DNA of 64,000 nucleotides, from positions 1,116,001 through 1,180,000 of the forward strand of contig JAGKQI010000040.1 in assembly GCA_018806915.1 (NCBI GenBank). The letters run 5' to 3'. A program made the position numbers and the translations under genes. Shown here one piece after another: positions 42,077 to 50,927 of this stretch (position 1 is the stretch's first letter; every line of letters begins with the position of its first letter). Source of the stretch: Phytophthora colocasiae. Taxonomy: Eukaryota; Oomycota; Peronosporomycetes; Peronosporales; Peronosporaceae. Below the pieces are notes generated by a model. It was not told the DNA's origin. It made no database searches and worked only from the letters and a program-made list of their open reading frames with translations.

Positions 42077-43744
42077 TTACGCCTTTGTGAAGAAGATAGC
42101 CCCACATGTTGTATGCGTTTGTACTTGTGTCGTCTTGAGTGCTTGAAATCCTCCAGGGAAAGCTACAGGACCCACACTGCTGCTTACTAAGCACCCGCCG
42201 AGGTTGGTACTGAAAGCTTCAGTGCACAGTTGGCTCACTTCTTTGGCATGTGCTGAATTATCCACATCATCTAGCGCTCCAGCAACAACGAAAGTGCCGA
42301 ATGCACGCTCATTCACATAAGACAAGGCTTCTTTGATGCTTTGAACCGCTTCTGTTAAGGATTGAGCCGTCCTGGTCGGCTGGTGAGAAGCGAGAACACC
42401 GTACGCTCCTTCCGGCCACGAAAAACATGGCAACAACATTACACCATGTGATGACCAGAAGACGAACTCCAGCAGCTCGACTTGTGTAGTTGGAATGACG
42501 TCGTTCTTGGAGAGAAGAAGGTCGAGAGGAGCACTTTCAGAGCAGGAGAAGATGTTGATCTTCCTGCCTTCCTGTTCAATTGCAAACCTTTCAGCCGGTT
42601 CGACGAGGTCCATGATGGGGTATAGTTGAGGTTCTTCGCTGTCATCATGACTCAAGGACACAAGGTCACACGTCGACATCTGGGCTAGTTTAAATTCGCT
42701 TGTACGTTCACATCGAAGTACCGGCGTAACAGGATAATATCCACTTGAGGAGAAGGATTTCATGCCGATATTGCCGTGGAAGCGAAGTAACATCGTCGAA
42801 GGGAAAGATACTTGACTACGTGAACGAGGACATCTCTTGCTGGCTTTGTTCTTGCGGAATGGTGCTCCAAAGTACGTCATAAGAGGGACACAACGGTCAA
42901 TTAGAGGAGAGACTCCACCAATAACTGGAGCTTGTGGGTACCATTCCTCCACAACTGGGACTAGTTGACTGGCACTCTGATCGTTCACTCCAAAGAAAAG
43001 AAAAGACGGGGACTCGTTCTTCTTCAATTCAGTGAACGGGTTCTCAAGCTCTACTCCTCGTTGGCATCTTCTCAGATCTTTTCTGTCGAATTCTGCTATC
43101 TCCACTGTTGTTTCTGGTAAATGAGCGACGGATATCGATAGCGTCACAGCACTAGAACCCCTCTCTTCTTGCTCTTCCTCTTCGTTCTTCCCCAACACTT
43201 CACTCATCGTGAAAAACCCGACGATTCTGCACTTTAGAGGCAAAAGTTTCGCCTCTTCAATTGCTACAATGGCCTCTTCCCAATATCCTCCAGTATGCCA
43301 TGGACTGGGGTCTTTACTAGCAGCTGAGAGCAGTACCAAGTTCGGTGGGAACCTGGTGTCGGCCCAGTTTAAGTGATTGGTTCGCAGCAGTTCTAGACTC
43401 TCGAAACCATTGCTTGAAGGGCCTAAAACCGTGGATTTCCACTCTGGATGCAGCTTTTTAGCGGATTTAAGAACATTTCTCCACTCGCTACATACTGTGA
43501 GCATTGCGGTGGTGTCTCGCCATGTCAAAAACGGTAGCAGTCGAGTCCAGAGATCAGCCGGGAGAGTCGTCGCTGGACTTTGAACATTGATAACACTGCG
43601 GATACGACGAGATGGTCGATGGCGATTGCGTGACGTTGGAGCTTTTGATTTGGATGATGTAGTCGAGCTGCGTGGGGGAGGTTTAGAGCGCTGAGGGCCA
43701 CGGCGCGACGATCGACGCGAGCCGCCTCCGCCTCCTTTCACCAT
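42077..43744 (-). CDS. F-box/FIST-domain protein, FBXO22-like
   Basis: A 555-residue single-exon gene with ATG at 43744 and TAA at 42077. A basic, Ser/Arg/Gly-rich N-terminus (1-50) precedes an F-box at about 61-95 (LPADLWTRLLPFLTWRD, VCSEWRNV). The remainder shows FIST-type features: an early LVLLSAAS strand, CRIVGFF, SFLFFGVND, a P-V-I-G-G-V segment and the C-terminal G-V-L-A and GGCLVSSSVGPV elements. F-box plus FIST_C is the layout of FBXO22, a substrate receptor of SCF ubiquitin ligases. The substrate here is unknown. Acidic and Lys-rich inserts near 190 and 310 are lineage-specific. Confidence 0.65.
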   Translation of the reverse strand: MVKGGGGGSRRSSRRGPQRSKPPPRSSTTSSKSKAPTSRNRHRPSRRIRSVINVQSPATTLPADLWTRLLPFLTWRDTTAMLTVCSEWRNVLKSAKKLHPEWKSTVLGPSSNGFESLELLRTNHLNWADTRFPPNLVLLSAASKDPSPWHTGGYWEEAIVAIEEAKLLPLKCRIVGFFTMSEVLGKNEEEEQEERGSSAVTLSISVAHLPETTVEIAEFDRKDLRRCQRGVELENPFTELKKNESPSFLFFGVNDQSASQLVPVVEEWYPQAPVIGGVSPLIDRCVPLMTYFGAPFRKNKASKRCPRSRSQVSFPSTMLLRFHGNIGMKSFSSSGYYPVTPVLRCERTSEFKLAQMSTCDLVSLSHDDSEEPQLYPIMDLVEPAERFAIEQEGRKINIFSCSESAPLDLLLSKNDVIPTTQVELLEFVFWSSHGVMLLPCFSWPEGAYGVLASHQPTRTAQSLTEAVQSIKEALSYVNERAFGTFVVAGALDDVDNSAHAKEVSQLCTEAFSTNLGGCLVSSSVGPVAFPGGFQALKTTQVQTHTTCGAIFFTKA

Positions 43745-44506
43745 TTATTGGTACGATTCCAGTCCTAAAATGATATGACGCCGAATCAATTTTCAGGGGG
43801 AGGTTATGCAAATGACTCGTGCTCGAGAGCATTGTGAGTCTCCACGAGACGCCCCTTTGAAACGATACTGATTCAGATATGTAAACCTTCAGAAGTTGGT
43901 CAACCGAGTGATGCATGAAGCGCAAGCCCTGCGATTCAAAGGATCAACGATCAACGAGTACAGTAGAAGTATGCAAAGTCCGCGCTTATGATTGTGAAGG
44001 TCCGATGCACATCAGCGGCAAAAGCAAATGGCGCTGAAGAGGATGCAGATTCGCATCTGTTGGGAACATTTCCAAAGAGCCTCAAAGTGGAGGGTAATGT
44101 TCTCCCAGCACCGGCATGTTTAGACAACGCGATCGTCAAATTGGACACTTACTAGCTCTGCTTCAACGTGTACCGCGATGGCGAGCGTCACGAACGGATG
44201 GCTTGACGAAGCCCACGGTGACTGCCCGACAGCACAGATGACTAAGTGGTGAAGATAAACGGGCACTCCATAGAGCTTGACAGCTCCATGACAGCAACAT
44301 GTTCTCGAAAACAGGCTGGAGACGTTGCAAACCCGCAGAGATAGTCCGCTTGGTGTCGTATCCAGGCACTTCATTGACGTTGCTACTGCTCCGTTATGCC
44401 CACCTGCCTTAGCAGAAGCGCTTTTGGTGGAGCTGTCCATCGCCTGAGCTGTTGCCATTGTCGATTTCGCGTCCTCGACCACCAAGCTCTCTACTTCCGG
44501 TACACT
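43745..44506. other. Intergenic between FBXO22-like and MAPEG cluster
   Basis: Frames on both strands are unsupported. The right end must contain the promoter of the first MAPEG gene; I find no clean initiator match near its ATG. Confidence 0.4.
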
Positions 44507-44971
44507 ATGGGTTTCTCTGACGTCAACATGTTCGCTGTAAGCGCCGCAGTGCTCTACATCAAGTTCCTGGCCTGCACAATGATCCAAGGCAGTAAGGCTT
44601 TCGCTGCTGGTACACGTTTACCAGAAGACAGTCAGCTCCCGCAAGCCAAGAACGCTCCTAAACAAGGTTTTGCCGATCTGACGGACGATGCCGTACGTAC
44701 TGCGGTGGAGGAAGAGCTGCGTTGGAAACGAATCGTTCAGAACGATCTGGAATCGATGCCCATGGCCTACGTCGTCTTCTGGAGCGCGATCTGCATGGGT
44801 GTGACTGGTGGCATCACCAAGGCGCTGATCTTCGTCTACACTGTAGCTCGCGTTGGTCATACTATTGTGTACTCCCAGGGTCTGCCAAAAGCCCGTATGG
44901 TCTGCTGGGTAGTCGGCATGGGATGCATTGTTATCGCTGCAGTAACAAGCTTCCTAGCCGCACTGTTTTAA
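44507..44971 (+). CDS. MAPEG family membrane protein, copy 1
   Basis: The ATG at 44507 aligns with the starts of the two paralogues and gives 154 residues; the longer upstream frame is unlikely. Four hydrophobic segments fit the MAPEG four-helix topology. The motif WKRIVQNDLESMP corresponds to the R-x-x-x-N-D-x-E signature of mPGES-1-like members, and VARVGHTIVY to the R-x-x-H motif near helix 4. MAPEG enzymes are glutathione-dependent transferases, peroxidases or prostaglandin E synthases of the ER membrane. Copy 1 differs from copies 2 and 3 in the loop after helix 1 (QAKNAPKQGFADLTDD). Confidence 0.8.
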   Translation: MGFSDVNMFAVSAAVLYIKFLACTMIQGSKAFAAGTRLPEDSQLPQAKNAPKQGFADLTDDAVRTAVEEELRWKRIVQNDLESMPMAYVVFWSAICMGVTGGITKALIFVYTVARVGHTIVYSQGLPKARMVCWVVGMGCIVIAAVTSFLAALF

Positions 44972-45389
44972 CGTTATAAAGAAGTACATGTACATACACT
45001 CAATAGAGAGGTTTCTGTGTGGCGTATTCCCGGTCCAAGTATTAGTTTCATTGTCACGCAACATGCACGAGTCACGCGTAAAGCTTCGTCCGATCGTAAA
45101 ACCTGCACGAAAGAGCGACAACTCTCCATCCAGGAGCTACAGCACATGTACTGCGAGTCCATTGCCACTAGGGTCACCAATGAAGGAAACGGTATGAACA
45201 CCAACTGCGTTGGAAAAGGCAGATCCGGTGTAGTCGAACATTCATGTGCAGAAGCTCAAGGTCAGGCAGGGATCAGGCAGACGTGGACGCCCCAGTTCTA
45301 CGCGCTGCCGCGCATGGATGCACCTTGACACTGTCATTCCTCAATCTCCTGCTCAAGCATCAAGTCGACTCAACTCAACTCGAAGATCC

Positions 45390-45848
45390 ATGCTGGGAGC
45401 AATCACTGACGTGCAAACCTTCGGCCTGGCCGCTTCCTTGCTCTACGTCAAGTTCTTGGCGACGTCCATGATGCAAGCGCGCAAGTCCTTCGCGGCCAAC
45501 ACGCGTATGGCCGAGGACAAGCAACTCGTGTGTGCCATGGGCCTGTCGGGCGCCATGGACGACAAGCAGCTCAAGATCGCGCAGGACAACGAGACCCGCT
45601 GGCGGCGCATCGTGCAGAACGACCTGGAGTCCATCCCGTTGGCCTTCCTCGTCTTCTGGGGGGCCATCCAGAACGGTGTTGACCCGGAACTGACCAAGAC
45701 GTTGATGGTTGTGTACACTACTGCGCGATTTGGCCACACCATCGCTTATGGCGCTGGTGCAGCCAAGTCCCGCATGGCCTGCTGGATGTCCGGTACTGCT
45801 TGCATCCTCACAGCAGCAGCTAACATCGCCATGAACATCTTTGCCTAG
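45390..45848 (+). CDS. MAPEG family membrane protein, copy 2
   Basis: The ATG at 45390 gives 152 residues. The sequence contains LYVKFLATSMMQARKSFAAN (helix 1), RWRRIVQNDLESIPLAFLVF and YTTARFGHTIAYG. It is collinear without gaps with copy 3. GC content is clearly higher than in copy 1, with many C/G third positions, suggesting different expression level or age. It lies 418 bp downstream of copy 1, and the intervening sequence holds no gene. Confidence 0.85.
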   Translation: MLGAITDVQTFGLAASLLYVKFLATSMMQARKSFAANTRMAEDKQLVCAMGLSGAMDDKQLKIAQDNETRWRRIVQNDLESIPLAFLVFWGAIQNGVDPELTKTLMVVYTTARFGHTIAYGAGAAKSRMACWMSGTACILTAAANIAMNIFA

Positions 45849-46301
45849 AAAGTCTAGTCGTAGCGTCATTATAAAGACTGAATTCAGATATCTGAATGAA
45901 AAGGGGTGATGTTGTTCATTGATGCATCAACCGACCGGGGTCAGGCACATATTAGAACCATGCCTGACTTCGCTGCGATCAGTTCGGAGAACAACTCGGC
46001 GCCAGTGGTGCAGACGGAGAAATGCACGTCACTAGGATCTGTTCATGATCACGGCTTGATGCCGACTCATTTCGGTCAGGCCACTCCGAGGCACTGTAGC
46101 CATGTTCGAAACCCTTTTTTAATACGTACCTTGTCATATCCGATCTGATCAATTTCATTCGAACAAGGTAAAAGCTTGCTTTAATGCCTGTAATATTAAA
46201 TAATGATCGACCCCAAACAAAAGTGCTCATCACCTTCAACTTGAAACGGCTCAATGTAGCCATCTTCACATGTACATGTATTCATCCTACGAACTTCCAC
46301 T

Positions 46302-46315
46302 CCATTCCTGAATTT
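46302..46315 (+). promoter_or_regulatory. Initiator-like element of MAPEG copy 3
   Basis: CCATTCCTGAATTT matches the oomycete initiator consensus with two differences and lies 48-61 nt before the ATG at 46363, the expected distance. Confidence 0.5.
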
Positions 46316-46362
46316 ACTCTTCAAGGCAACATCTTCCAGCTCCAGCCTCTTCCAATTGCACC

Positions 46363-46821
46363 ATGTTTGGTCCCATTTCCGACGTCAAGGCCTTCGCTCT
46401 CAGCGCCGCAGTGCTTTACATCAAATTCCTGGCTTCAACAATGATTCAGGGCCGCAAGGCTTTCGCTGCCAACACGCGTATGCCCGAGGACAAAACGCTG
46501 GTGTGCAACATGGGCATTAAAGTCGACATGGACGAGAAGGCCATCAAGGCTGCGGTGGAGGATGAAATGCGCTGGAAACGCATCATCCAGAACGATCTTG
46601 AGTCCATGCCGCTCGCCTTCGTCGTCTTCTGGAGTGCCATCACTGTGGGCGTCAACCCTGCGATCACCAAGACTCTCCTATTAGCGTACACCACTGCTCG
46701 TGTAGGACACACGGCTGTCTACTCGTTGATCATGCCTCGCGCTCGTATGGCCCTCTGGATGGCCGGAAGCTTCTGTATTGTCGCTGCTGCAGCTAACGCA
46801 ACCATGGTTGCGCTCCTGTAA
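46363..46821 (+). CDS. MAPEG family membrane protein, copy 3
   Basis: 152 residues from an ATG at 46363 to TAA at 46821. Helix 1 is ALSAAVLYIKFLASTMIQG, the catalytic loop RWKRIIQNDLESMPLAFVVF and the helix-4 motif YTTARVGHTAVYS. Closest to copy 2 in length and loop sequence (ANTRMPEDKTLVCNMG). All three copies share strand and exon structure, which indicates tandem duplication. Membrane location and glutathione dependence follow from the family; the substrate is not known. Confidence 0.85.
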   Translation: MFGPISDVKAFALSAAVLYIKFLASTMIQGRKAFAANTRMPEDKTLVCNMGIKVDMDEKAIKAAVEDEMRWKRIIQNDLESMPLAFVVFWSAITVGVNPAITKTLLLAYTTARVGHTAVYSLIMPRARMALWMAGSFCIVAAAANATMVALL

Positions 46822-47007
46822 GTTATAGTGCGAGAACAGTGAAGGAATCTTGCGTACCGAACTCAATACAGAACTCCTTCGACTTTTACCCCTTAGCCTT
46901 TCACGTTTAACCGAAGGACTAAGGACGGACGTAGTTGTGTTCAACTTGTGCATTGTGTTATTAACCAAACATCTTGCCATTCTCTACTCTAACCACTGGC
47001 TGTCGCG

Positions 47008-47244
47008 TTACTGCACAGAGCACCAACCCTGTGGCTCCTGGCCAGGCAGATAGTGCTTGCCGGTCTTCCACTCGGGGCAACGGTCTTCCACTTTCACGCC
47101 TGCATCAACAAAACACCATTAGCTTCCTACAACAACAAGTAATGATTCTCGCCATTCCTCACCGTTGAGTGCGCTCTCAATGTGCATGCCGCATCCTCTC
47201 CACGTGGGCTTCTGGCAGGTCGGACACTCGGTCTTCATACACAT
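47008..47244 (-). CDS. 57-residue Cys-rich protein, two exons
   Basis: Exon 1 is 47244-47163 (ATG at 47244) and exon 2 is 47099-47008; the 63-nt GT-AG intron is in phase 1. The product has a CPTCQKPTWRGCGMH core and a second Cys cluster after RCPEWK. The spacing CxxC...C...C suggests a small zinc-binding or redox protein of the type often found in fungi and oomycetes; I know no established function. It has an equally long intronless relative at 48787-48960. It was too short and too interrupted to appear as one open frame. Confidence 0.75.
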
Positions 47245-47455
47245 GGCAATCGATTCTTCGCCTGATACAGAGCTGGTCAATTGGCGAATGGACAGGACCC
47301 TGGCTTCGCACAAGCAGGACGCCTGACCTGGAACAAGGTCAGGCATCAATACGCCTGACATTAACTTTAATGAGAGTTTATAAACTTAAACGAGTATGAT
47401 GGATATTAGTGCCCATGTGATATGCTAGTCAAATGCTGTATCCAAGGATGCAACT

Positions 47456-48634
47456 TCAACTTGACGCTAGACCAGCGTGTTTGCGGCTTAGTTTTTCCGC
47501 ACGAATGCACTTGATCATATCGTAGACTTTGGCATCATCTGGGAGATCGAAGTAGCTGCGACCGATTAAAGGAGCGGTTATTGCGCACCATTCATCCAAG
47601 TGTCCGTGCTCCATATCCTCCAACAAATAGGTATATGTTTTCACAGCCTCTTGTTCAACGAAGTTCACGAAGCGATGACAAGTATTGGGAGAAACCATGT
47701 ACGTCAGGAAGAAGACTGGGAAGAATACGCTTTGTGCAGCCAGCATCGCTGCTTGGAAACCCAGTCCACCCTGCTTCATGCTCGAGAAGATCTGCATATG
47801 GATCCGTTCGTTCTCAACAGGCCAGATATCACCAGGATTAAGAGAATGCTGCGAACGAAGGCGATGCGCTATACCCACCACCATCTCTGATGCCCTCGCA
47901 ACAGTTTCAATGTACAGGCATCGGTTGAGCCAGTCACCGGGTGTCAGAGAGCTGCTAAGCCCGCGATAGTCAAACAGCAAGCTGAAACTGGAACGAGGCG
48001 TCTTGGCTCTGAGGGAGACAACGCTCTCGTGCATTTTCTTTGGCTTGTGGTTGTTGACCGATGTGTCTTCAATCGCCTCAAGGCTAGACAGGTGTGGCAC
48101 GGCTTTCTTGCTCGAAGGTTTTCGTTTCGCTTTGGTAGTTCCTTTGCGCACCAACAAACGCTTCCTCGACATCTGAGTGATGTGGTTTAAAGCCATAGGC
48201 TCGACGGCCATGTCTTGAAGCTCGGGTAACGGTGCCGCCGTCCACTTAACGTCAGAAAGTTTGAGCTTCAATGGTGATGCAGTTGTAAGTTTACCGGTAG
48301 ATGCCACTGGGGAGGCAAACACTCGCCACACGAAGTGGCTGGGCAGGATAGGAAGACTGTGAGGCTTGACGATGAAACCAGACTTGTCCGTGTGAGCCTG
48401 TGTCACCCCTGAAAGCTGGTGAGGTGCAAAACCGAAATAGGCGCGGATATCCACACCGGATCGCAGGATTTGACGCCGAAACATCATTTTGAAGACTGTG
48501 CGGAGCTCTTGACAAGAGTTTGCTCTTTGACAAGTGGATAGAAGTGAACGACGCGCTAAGAACGAGGACGAGAGCGTCAGAATAGCACTTGCAGAGAGGT
48601 CTAAAGCTGGTACAGTACAATGCAAAGCCTGCAT
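47456..48634 (-). CDS. Divergent alternative oxidase (AOX) lacking the last di-iron ligands
   Basis: 392 residues from an ATG at 48634. The first 200 residues are unlike other AOX proteins and hold a Lys/Arg-rich block (SRKRLLVRKGTTKAKRKPSS). From about 230 the AOX four-helix core is clear: RCLYIETVARASE (Glu 243), ENERIHM (Glu 276, His 279), VEQEAVKTYTYLLEDME (about 327-329). The final motif, RADExxHRDVNH in active enzymes, is RAEKLSRKHAG (378-388), so the helix-4 Glu is Lys and the His pattern is lost. AOX is the mitochondrial ubiquinol oxidase that bypasses complexes III and IV. This copy is probably not an active oxidase. A canonical AOX lies at 63284-64000. Confidence 0.75.
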   Translation of the reverse strand: MQALHCTVPALDLSASAILTLSSSFLARRSLLSTCQRANSCQELRTVFKMMFRRQILRSGVDIRAYFGFAPHQLSGVTQAHTDKSGFIVKPHSLPILPSHFVWRVFASPVASTGKLTTASPLKLKLSDVKWTAAPLPELQDMAVEPMALNHITQMSRKRLLVRKGTTKAKRKPSSKKAVPHLSSLEAIEDTSVNNHKPKKMHESVVSLRAKTPRSSFSLLFDYRGLSSSLTPGDWLNRCLYIETVARASEMVVGIAHRLRSQHSLNPGDIWPVENERIHMQIFSSMKQGGLGFQAAMLAAQSVFFPVFFLTYMVSPNTCHRFVNFVEQEAVKTYTYLLEDMEHGHLDEWCAITAPLIGRSYFDLPDDAKVYDMIKCIRAEKLSRKHAGLASS

Positions 48635-48786
48635 CGCAGATAGGATAGTTGTCCGTTTTAGACGACGTTGAACTAACTTGATGTGGACAGGTCAGGCAAC
48701 GGAATGAACCAACTGCCAACGACCTCATTCTGCAATTTGCAACGTCAAGCACAAGTCCAAGTCTTCAAAGTGCAAAAACCAACGCT

Positions 48787-48960
48787 ATGTGCCTCAAGAT
48801 CGAGTGTCCTACCTGCCACAAACCCACGTGGAGAGGCTGTGGCATGCACATCGACGCTGCACTCACGGGCGTCAAGGAGGAGGACCGCTGCCCCAACTGG
48901 AAGACTGGCAAGCACGATGAGCCTGGCCAACAAGCTCCATGCACTGAGACTGACGCATAG
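48787..48960 (+). CDS. 57-residue Cys-rich protein, intronless copy
   Basis: ATG at 48787, TAG at 48958-48960. It has the same length as the two-exon gene at 47008-47244 and the same core (CPTCHKPTWRGCGMHID, then RCPNWKTGKH), but the position of the phase-1 intron (ALTG/VKEED) is uninterrupted. Only the last dozen residues differ strongly. It is transcribed opposite to the spliced copy, with the divergent AOX between them. Retroposition of a spliced mRNA or precise intron loss explains the pattern. Confidence 0.7.
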   Translation: MCLKIECPTCHKPTWRGCGMHIDAALTGVKEEDRCPNWKTGKHDEPGQQAPCTETDA

Positions 48961-49242
48961 GAACAGGAGATGGAGATTGCTTAACAGCTCAAGCTATAAA
49001 TCAATGAAAAGATAATAAATCTCTTCGCATTTGCTTCAAATGTCTACTACTATTAATACTGTCTGCTGTTGCAGGTTTGCGTGCTTGTTTCCAACAGCTA
49101 TACACCGATCGACAGAATGCAGCGTCCATATAAAAAGGGCGCCTGTGATATAAAATTGTGTGCACATTTTGTTATCAACCAATCAAATTGCCCGATGCAG
49201 CGTTCAATCGCTAAAATAAAACTCCACCAGCCACTCGATAAA
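48961..49242. other. Short gap, no gene seen
   Basis: AT-rich with short frames only. It contains a polyadenylation-like AATAAA-type stretch near 49012 (AAGATAATAAATC), suitable as the 3' end of the small Cys-rich gene. Confidence 0.35.
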
Positions 49243-49708
49243 ATGGAGGAAGCGGACGAGGAGTCCTCGCAGCCCCCACCACCCGCGACAGTATTGCAGG
49301 AAGCAAAGGAGGTTGCCACACACAGGCCTCCTTGACGAGGTGTACGCGCCAGCCAAACAACGCCGCATGCACTACACAATACAAGAAAAACGACGTGTCC
49401 TTTTAAGCTATAGAGGGGCTAAGCCAACGCAAAGCTACGCAAGAGCAACAGCTACTGCTACGACGGCGAAAGGAGAGCGCTTGGCTACGATAAAGCGTGC
49501 CATTTCAGCCTGGGAATCCATTAAACCGTCACTAGTGCAATTTTTAGTGCAAAATACAGCTGCTCTCTATCTTTTACCAAAATCGATATTAATTCGCTCT
49601 CACATAACCAGTCTACACGCGCCGAACAGACTTTGCACCTGCGGGAAAGTGGTCGTTGCATTCTGTCGATCGGTGTACACAGCTAGCCAGCATCGCATTT
49701 CTGCATAG
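49243..49708 (+). pseudogene. Transposase N-terminal fragment (helix-turn-helix type)
   Basis: An ATG at 49243 opens a short Pro/Glu-rich frame that stops at 49335. The adjoining frame from about 49310 continues with HYTIQEKRRVLLSYRGAKPT, which looks like the start of a pogo/Tc-type DNA-binding domain. A frameshift near 49315 joins them in one original gene. Catalytic parts are missing and the rest of the frame is low-information. Confidence 0.35.
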
Positions 49709-49728
49709 CTCTACACACTTCTTTCTAT

Positions 49729-50793
49729 CTACATTGTTGAGGATCTTGATCCAGTGGTCGACTTCATCTTGTATACAATAGGCGACGTCGGTAGTCCTTG
49801 CGGCTCCGCAGGTTCTCGCACTGAAGCTTGTTGTTTCGTGAGTGTCGTCGGTTCACCCGCGGAGAATGTAGATGACTCGGACACAACTGGTAGCGCTGCC
49901 TCCATCTCTCTGCTGTAACTTTTCAGGATTCTGGACGCTCGTTTCGACCTGGGTCTTCCGAAATCCACACACTTTAACTTCATCACAGGCGACGGTGTGC
50001 ACATATTGAACGTGGAGGTTCTTCCACCGCTACCTGGTGCCACACCGAGTCTCCTCCGAGCTCCACCGCTGCTTGTAGTTAAGTACTTGTGCTCTTTCGC
50101 AACCAACTTGACACCTGATCCGGTCCGGGGTTTCCTGTTTGGTGTTGATAGTACCGTCGGCTGTGGTTCCTGCTGCTCGACATAATGTAGTTTCCTGATA
50201 CTTTGGCAGAATTTCTCTTCATCCTGTTCATTTGGGTCGAAGAAGACCCCAACCAAGCCGCTATCGTTGGCAACTCGAACGTTGAGAGCGTCGTCGTCCA
50301 CCAACACTGTGTCTCGATTACAAATGGCTACACCCGATCGTCTCTGGACCTCGAGCGCTGCTGAAATGATGAATGGAAGCTTATATTTGCGATCTAAATG
50401 GAGTCCTCCGGTCTGCCAGAGCGGTAGAAAAGTCTCCGTCTGATCGTGTGTGAGATTCCAAGAACGGTCATCTCCTCGGATCACGAGTTGGTTGACCACC
50501 TGCAAGTCGAAGCAGAGCCGTAGGACATCGTGGATCAGTGTCACCTGTGGACTGAACGTGACAATGGCTACATTGACGTCGCTTTCGCACAATAACGGCA
50601 CCAAAAGCAGGAAAAAGCGCCGCACATGTGGCCGAAGTTCCTCGGCTGTACCAGACCAACGGCCGCCTGTGTGGACCGAGACGAACGTGGCGTCAAAGTC
50701 GATGCAGATGAGCTTCGCACCGACAGATTTGAGCCCAGCAGCAGCCTCCAGCGCCTGAGCCTCCACGTGATCCACGCTTGGACGGCGCGCCAT
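49729..50793 (-). CDS. HAD-superfamily phosphatase-like protein
   Basis: 354 residues from an ATG at 50793. The HAD catalytic set is visible: motif I DFDAT (D32, D34, T36), motif II in NVAIVTFSP (79-81), a Lys in DRKYK (about 136) and motif IV VLVDDDALN (D166-D168). The C-terminal third (about 210-354) is Ser/Arg/Pro-rich and looks disordered. HAD proteins with DxDxT hydrolyse phosphate esters on proteins or metabolites; the substrate is unknown. Similar proteins in oomycetes and ciliates exist as far as I recall, but no specific role is known. It shares a 134-bp intergenic region with the divergently transcribed gene at 50928. Confidence 0.7.
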   Translation of the reverse strand: MARRPSVDHVEAQALEAAAGLKSVGAKLICIDFDATFVSVHTGGRWSGTAEELRPHVRRFFLLLVPLLCESDVNVAIVTFSPQVTLIHDVLRLCFDLQVVNQLVIRGDDRSWNLTHDQTETFLPLWQTGGLHLDRKYKLPFIISAALEVQRRSGVAICNRDTVLVDDDALNVRVANDSGLVGVFFDPNEQDEEKFCQSIRKLHYVEQQEPQPTVLSTPNRKPRTGSGVKLVAKEHKYLTTSSGGARRRLGVAPGSGGRTSTFNMCTPSPVMKLKCVDFGRPRSKRASRILKSYSREMEAALPVVSESSTFSAGEPTTLTKQQASVREPAEPQGLPTSPIVYKMKSTTGSRSSTM

Positions 50794-50927
50794 GTCCCTT
50801 TGGGACGACTAATTACAAGTTGTTCTAGATTTGAATTTTGGAGGGAAACTCAAGCCAATCAGAAGTAACGTTAAAAATCTAGAAGTAACGGTATATTTAG
50901 GATCTAGAACGACTTCCAGGGACCAAC
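50794..50927. promoter_or_regulatory. Bidirectional promoter region
   Basis: 134 bp separate two divergent ATGs (50793 minus, 50928 plus). The region holds a CCAAT box (AGCCAATCAG, about 50852-50861) and two copies of AGAAGTAACG (about 50861 and 50881) as well as repeated TCTAGA segments. No initiator match is clear on either strand. Confidence 0.45.
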
